Shown here piece after piece: positions 60,235-64,000 of a stretch of DNA of 64,000 nt. Made by a program: the position numbers and the translations under genes. The stretch lies in contig JBBRNP010000008.1 of the NCBI GenBank assembly GCA_038230255.1, positions 1 through 64,000 on the forward strand, given 5' to 3'. How positions within the stretch are numbered: the stretch's first letter is position 1; each line of letters starts with the position of its first letter. This DNA is from AV40 sp038230255 (lineage in GTDB: Bacteria; Verrucomicrobiota; Verrucomicrobiia; Chthoniobacterales; UBA10450). The notes under the pieces were generated by a model, which saw only the letters and a list, made by a program, of their open reading frames with translations, was not told the origin of the DNA and searched no databases.

Positions 60235-62773
60235 GATCCAGGATTTCAAGTTCGCCTTCCGTCAGCTTCTCAAATCACCCGGCTTCACCAGCGTCGCCAT
60301 CCTGACTCTCGCTTTGGCGATCGGCGTTAACTCCGCAATTTTCGCATTGGTCAACGGCGTCGTGCTGCGCTCGCCCGTGCCATTGCGGCCGCACGAAGTA
60401 GTGAACGTGTTCACCGCGCGCCAAAACGCGAGCCACGATTATCGCCAGTTTTCCTACAACGAATATCGCGAGCTGCGCGACAACGGCGGCGATCTATTCG
60501 CGGACGTAGCCGCGCTCGAGTTCGCCGTGGCCGGCATCGGTCGCGATCACGAGATGCGCCGCAGTTTCGCGTTCCTGACTTCGGAAAATTATTTCTCGAT
60601 GATGGGCACGCAGCCCTTCCGCGGCCGTTTCTACACCGCGGAAGAATGCAAACCGAACGCGAACATCCCGGTTGTCGTCGCCAGTTACGGATTTTGGAAA
60701 CGCAACGGCGGCAGCAATGATTTTGTCGGCAGCACGCTTCAGATCAACGGCCAGCCTTACACCGTCGTCGGCATCACCCAGGATGGTTTTGGTGCGAACA
60801 CATTGGTCGCGCCTGACATTTGGGTGCCGCTCGGCATTCGTTCCCAGCTTGGCTCGGCCTTCGGCGATTCCGAAGCGACCCACGATCTATTGAATCCAAA
60901 AAGTTACGCACTCAACCTCACCGCCCGGATGCGGAGCGGTTTGACGATCGAGAGCGTGAAATCGCGTCTGCCGGTTCTCGCGCAACGACTCACCGCCATC
61001 CAACGACAGGACACCGAAGGTGCCCGTGAATTGCAGATTCAAACGCCGTCGAGATTCAGTCTAAGCACGTCACCAGAGGATGACGGGCCAATTACCCTGA
61101 TCGCGACATTGCTCATGTTCATGGCCGGCGCGGTCTTGCTCATCGCCTGTCTGAATCTGGCGAACATGCTGCTCGCGCGCGGCACTTCGCGCTCTAAAGA
61201 GATCGCCGTTCGCCTAGCGGTCGGCGCGTCGCGCTGGCGGATCGTGAGACAATTGCTCTGCGAAGGATTTTTGCTCGCAATTTTCGGGGGCGCAGTCGGT
61301 CTCGTGCTCAGCTCTTGGTGCAACGATCTTCTATTCCAACAACTCCAAAGTTTGCTCAGTTCGGTCAATTTCTCCGTGGTGGTGAAGTTGCGACCGGACG
61401 TCACCGTGCTCGCCGTCACGTTTCTATTTTGTCTCGTCGCCACGATGCTTTTCAGTCTCGGCCCCGCGCTCAAAGCGACCAAGGCCGATCTGGTGAACGA
61501 TCTGAAACAACAGGTCGGCGAACCGGCGCGGATTGGGCGCTTCAGCCGTTTCTTCGCACCTCGTCATATCTCGGTCATGGCGCAAATCGCCCTCTCGCTC
61601 ATGTTGCTGTTCGCAGCCGGATTATTTTTCCGTGGTGCGCTCAAAGCCGCCGGACTTTATCCCGGTTTTAATCCGGCGGGCGACCTGATCGCGGAATTGG
61701 ATTTCACACTCGTGAAAAAAGAGCCGGCCGAATCGCGACGCTTGATTTTTGCGATGGTCGAACGCGCGCGGCAAATGCCCGGAGTCGTTGCCTCGGCGAC
61801 CGGCACGCTGTTGCCATATGCTGATTTCACCAACACGCGCCGCGTTATTCGCATGAAAGACGCAATGCCGAACGACCCAAAAGCGCCCGATCCGAGCGTC
61901 AGCGCGCTCTATACCGCGATCACGACCGGCTATTTCGACGCGCTCGGCGTGAAGTTGTTGCGCGGCCGCGAGTTCACTCAAGCGGAATGCGAACAGAAGG
62001 ATGCGCGCCGGGTTGCGATCATTGATGAAGAGCTCGCGAAAAAGCTTTTTCCAAACGAGGACCCGATTGGGCAGCACATTCGTTACACCCAACCGCGAAA
62101 GGACGGCTCGCCTAACGACCTGGAAATCGTCGGGATCGTAAGCAGACACTTGCATGCCATCCAAAGCGACACAGTCGTTACGCGGCTCTTCGTGCCGTTG
62201 GCACAAGGTTACGACGGCGAGACTTTTCTTCACGTGCGTCTCCGCACCCAAGATCGACAAGCCGTTATCGCGATGATCCCGACATTGCGCCAGGCATTGC
62301 ACGAGATCGATCCCGAGCTGCCGTTGCTACAGATGGCGCCATTTGCCGATTTGATGGCGAAATCTCCGAATCTCTGGATCGTGAAACTCGGCGCGATGCT
62401 TTTCGGCGCGTTCGGTTGCATTGCCCTCCTGCTCGCGGTCGTTGGCGTTTACGGTGTCAAAGCTTACGCGGTCGCGTGTCGCACTCGCGAAATTGGCATT
62501 CGGATGGCGCTGGGCGCGCATCGCAAAGATGTTTTCGCGTTGATCATGCGGCAGGGCGCGCTCCAAACCGCCCTCGCGATTGCAGTTGGACTTCTGCTTT
62601 CTCTCGCCGCGGGACGCGTGCTGTCGCAAATTCTTTACGGCGTCAGCCCAAGCGATCTGTTCTCGTTGATTACTTCAAGTCTCATGCTCGCCGCCGCCGC
62701 ACTCCTCGCATGCTATCTTCCCGCTCGCCGCGCGACCTACGTGAATCCGATTACCGCGCTTCGAACCGAATAA
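60233..62773 (+). CDS. ADOP-type (MacB/FtsX-like) ABC transporter permease
   Basis: 846 residues. Two repeated FtsX-like units: the first N-terminal helix (FKSP-like LKSPGFTSVAILTLALAIG) and large MacB-type periplasmic domain, three mid-protein helices (LLMFMAGAVLLIACLNLANM; LARGTSRSKEIAVRLAVGAS), then a second periplasmic domain and closing helices with VACRTREIGIRMALGAHRKD. This is the Acidobacterial duplicated orphan permease layout, usually lacking an ATPase partner, and none is adjacent. Probable job is mechanotransmission or export with an unlinked ATPase; the substrate is unknown. Confidence 0.88.
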   Translation: MIQDFKFAFRQLLKSPGFTSVAILTLALAIGVNSAIFALVNGVVLRSPVPLRPHEVVNVFTARQNASHDYRQFSYNEYRELRDNGGDLFADVAALEFAVAGIGRDHEMRRSFAFLTSENYFSMMGTQPFRGRFYTAEECKPNANIPVVVASYGFWKRNGGSNDFVGSTLQINGQPYTVVGITQDGFGANTLVAPDIWVPLGIRSQLGSAFGDSEATHDLLNPKSYALNLTARMRSGLTIESVKSRLPVLAQRLTAIQRQDTEGARELQIQTPSRFSLSTSPEDDGPITLIATLLMFMAGAVLLIACLNLANMLLARGTSRSKEIAVRLAVGASRWRIVRQLLCEGFLLAIFGGAVGLVLSSWCNDLLFQQLQSLLSSVNFSVVVKLRPDVTVLAVTFLFCLVATMLFSLGPALKATKADLVNDLKQQVGEPARIGRFSRFFAPRHISVMAQIALSLMLLFAAGLFFRGALKAAGLYPGFNPAGDLIAELDFTLVKKEPAESRRLIFAMVERARQMPGVVASATGTLLPYADFTNTRRVIRMKDAMPNDPKAPDPSVSALYTAITTGYFDALGVKLLRGREFTQAECEQKDARRVAIIDEELAKKLFPNEDPIGQHIRYTQPRKDGSPNDLEIVGIVSRHLHAIQSDTVVTRLFVPLAQGYDGETFLHVRLRTQDRQAVIAMIPTLRQALHEIDPELPLLQMAPFADLMAKSPNLWIVKLGAMLFGAFGCIALLLAVVGVYGVKAYAVACRTREIGIRMALGAHRKDVFALIMRQGALQTALAIAVGLLLSLAAGRVLSQILYGVSPSDLFSLITSSLMLAAAALLACYLPARRATYVNPITALRTE

Positions 62774-62774
62774 C

Positions 62775-63506
62775 TCACGCTCGGGCGCGGATCTTCGCTG
62801 CCTCGCGCATGAAATTTCGGTTTCGAACGATCCGCGTAGTTGGTTGCTGCGAGTCACTTCGCATGATGACCGAAAAGCAATCGATCAGGCGTCGCCCGCG
62901 CCAGTTAACCAATTCCTGGCTCAAACAATGCAAGCCGTGCTTTGCGCAGAGCGAGCGAAACAACTCCGCCGTCATATCCGGGCTTCGATGATGCGCCCAA
63001 TCGAAAATCTTCGCTTTAATCAGCGGCTTTGCTAAGGCCAACGGAATCCGCTCGCGAAAGGAGTTGGCGTATTCGCCGAAATTGGAATGGTGAATGAAAC
63101 CCTTTCCGCCGATTTTCAACTTGGTCCCCAATTCGCGCAGATACGCTTCGACCACGTCCCGTTTGGTGTGGACGAGAGAATCGAAACTGAAAACGAAATC
63201 GATCGAGGCCTCGGGAATCATGGGAAGCGATCGACCGTCGTTAATGTAACAATGGACGTGAGAGTCAGCCGCGAAACGTTGACGACACGCTTCGATGCAC
63301 TCGCTGATCCGATCGACGATCCAGAGGTCACGGCAATGACCTTTCAGATAATGAGTCCATCGACCGAAACCAGACGCGATTTCCAAGATGGTTTCAGCGG
63401 GCAGATAATCGCGAATATGCGGCAGAATAGCGTGCTCCCACTGTGCCTCTGAAGTTCCCCACGGCGCCGACCATTCTTCGCCCGCGTCTTTCCAGTCGTA
63501 TTTCAT
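62775..63506 (-). CDS. Class I SAM-dependent methyltransferase
   Basis: 243 residues. The SAM-binding glycine-rich motif reads ILEIASGFGRWTHYLKGHC, followed by IVDRISECIEACRQRF and the post-motif FVFSFDSLVHTKRDVVEAYL with KIGGKGFIHHSNFGEYANSF. Substrate cannot be assigned; small-molecule or sugar methyltransferases have this shape. The C-terminus is convergent with the ADOP gene (1 bp gap). Confidence 0.78.
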   Translation of the reverse strand: MKYDWKDAGEEWSAPWGTSEAQWEHAILPHIRDYLPAETILEIASGFGRWTHYLKGHCRDLWIVDRISECIEACRQRFAADSHVHCYINDGRSLPMIPEASIDFVFSFDSLVHTKRDVVEAYLRELGTKLKIGGKGFIHHSNFGEYANSFRERIPLALAKPLIKAKIFDWAHHRSPDMTAELFRSLCAKHGLHCLSQELVNWRGRRLIDCFSVIMRSDSQQPTTRIVRNRNFMREAAKIRARA

Positions 63507-63558
63507 TTAAACAGCGCGCATTCGCTCGAGAAACAGCCCGAACGTCATGGTGGGAATG

Positions 63559-63631
63559 TGGCTGGGGCCGGAATCGAACCGGCGACACGTGGATTTTCAG
63601 TCCACTGCTCTACCAACTGAGCTACCCAGCC
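63559..63631 (-). tRNA. tRNA-Phe (GAA)
   Basis: Minus-strand cloverleaf of 73 nt: acceptor GGCTGGG/CCCAGCC, D arm AGCTCAGTTGGTAGAGC, anticodon arm GTGGA-CTGAAAA-TCCAC with GAA, T arm CCGGTTCGATTCCGG, discriminator A. CCA is not encoded. Confidence 0.96.
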
Positions 63632-63708
63632 GTCGCGGAGGGTCACTAAAGCAGAAAACCCGCCTCCGTCCACCTGCGGCGTGGCAAGCGCCACCCTCTC
63701 AACCGCCG

Positions 63709-64000
63709 TCAAAATTTGCGCGGCAACTCGACTGCGCGTTCCAAAGATTTCAAATACTGGTCCCGCGAAATCTCGATCGCGCCGAATTGTTCCAGATGCG
63801 GAGTAGTCCATTGCGTATCGAGCAGCGTAAACCTCTTCTCGCGCAAATGGTCCACCAAAGCGACCAGCGCGATCTTCGAGGCGTCGGTCACGCGATGGAA
63901 CATCGATTCACCAAAAAACGCCCCACCGATGGCGACGCCGTAAAGTCCGCCGGCGAGTTTATTCTTGCTCCAGGCCTCAACCGAGTGCGCGTGTCCCAAC
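63709..64000 (-). CDS. aat: Leucyl/phenylalanyl-tRNA-protein transferase, 5' end beyond the window
   Basis: The C-terminal 96 residues are seen: GHAHSVEAWSKNKLAGGLYG, VAIGGAFFGESMFHR, LLDTQWTTPHLEQFGAIEI, all typical of Aat. The enzyme transfers Leu or Phe from tRNA to N-terminal Lys/Arg of proteins, marking them for ClpAP. The true start lies past base 64000; a Met in frame near the edge is internal. It is followed on the same strand by tRNA-Phe, one of its substrates. Confidence 0.93.
   Translation of the reverse strand, partial: LGHAHSVEAWSKNKLAGGLYGVAIGGAFFGESMFHRVTDASKIALVALVDHLREKRFTLLDTQWTTPHLEQFGAIEISRDQYLKSLERAVELPRKF

Overview
The window reads as chromosomal DNA from a Gram-negative member of the PVC superphylum, most likely Verrucomicrobiota and plausibly the soil Chthoniobacter/Spartobacteria group. 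This placement is inferred from gene architecture, because no search was possible. The pointers are a fused LpxC-FabZ followed by LpxA, a Chlamydia-like long GreA with a large N-terminal extension, a two-domain nucleoside diphosphate kinase, a TIGR03790-type secreted protein, a fused SpmA-SpmB protein, an ADOP-type permease, and several families of short dispersed intergenic repeats. Gene density is high and most genes are housekeeping genes.

Layout. 1-2.4 kb: a cut-off small gene, a terminator, and a restriction-modification pair (D12-class adenine methyltransferase converging on a NotI-family endonuclease). 2.4-4.4 kb: ferritin, an Asp/Asn beta-hydroxylase bracketed by two copies of a ~90-bp inverted-repeat element, and a DUF1761 membrane protein. 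4.4-9.8 kb: long GreA, then TerC, an APC permease and an aminotransferase. 9.8-17.3 kb: sensory genes (PAS hybrid kinase, membrane hybrid kinase, receiver protein, RedB-like thioredoxin-fold protein) mixed with glutathionyl-hydroquinone reductase and two gene remnants. 17.4-24.1 kb: RND efflux pump with MarR regulator and a near-perfect operator, then an ArnT-like glycosyltransferase. 24.2-30.8 kb: nusA-infB-rbfA-nrnA-truB-ribF, a translation/RNA operon that lacks rimP and has a terminator-like hairpin in its leader. 30.8-36.2 kb: wHTH-like protein, ECF sigma factor with putative anti-sigma, glyoxylate shunt (aceBA), and a GIY-YIG gene behind tRNA-Gly. 36.3-43.5 kb: trpEG, DAHP synthase, VOC dioxygenase, prmA, double ndk, aspartate aminotransferase. 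43.6-49.6 kb: GH57 glucan enzyme, secreted protein, lpxC/fabZ-lpxA, TIGR03790 protein. 49.7-58.7 kb: recN, satP, spmAB, FAD oxidoreductase, receiver protein, tandem pilT ATPases and a degenerate-receiver-like protein. 58.7-64 kb: creD, ADOP permease, methyltransferase, tRNA-Phe, and the 3' part of aat.

How it fits together. The genes describe an aerobic heterotroph that makes lipid A, makes tryptophan, uses acetate through SatP and the glyoxylate shunt, has type IV pilus retraction motors, and carries many signalling proteins. No prophage, CRISPR array or large island is visible. The accessory content is small: one R-M system, short inverted-repeat elements that sometimes supply the ends of genes, a tRNA-linked GIY-YIG unit, and two decaying gene fragments. 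The best leads are the NotI-like R-M pair with an operator over its -10 box and a probable leaderless start, the tRNA-Gly/hairpin/GIY-YIG unit, the repeat-bracketed hydroxylase, the nusA leader hairpin, and the two degenerate signalling domains near the pilT genes.
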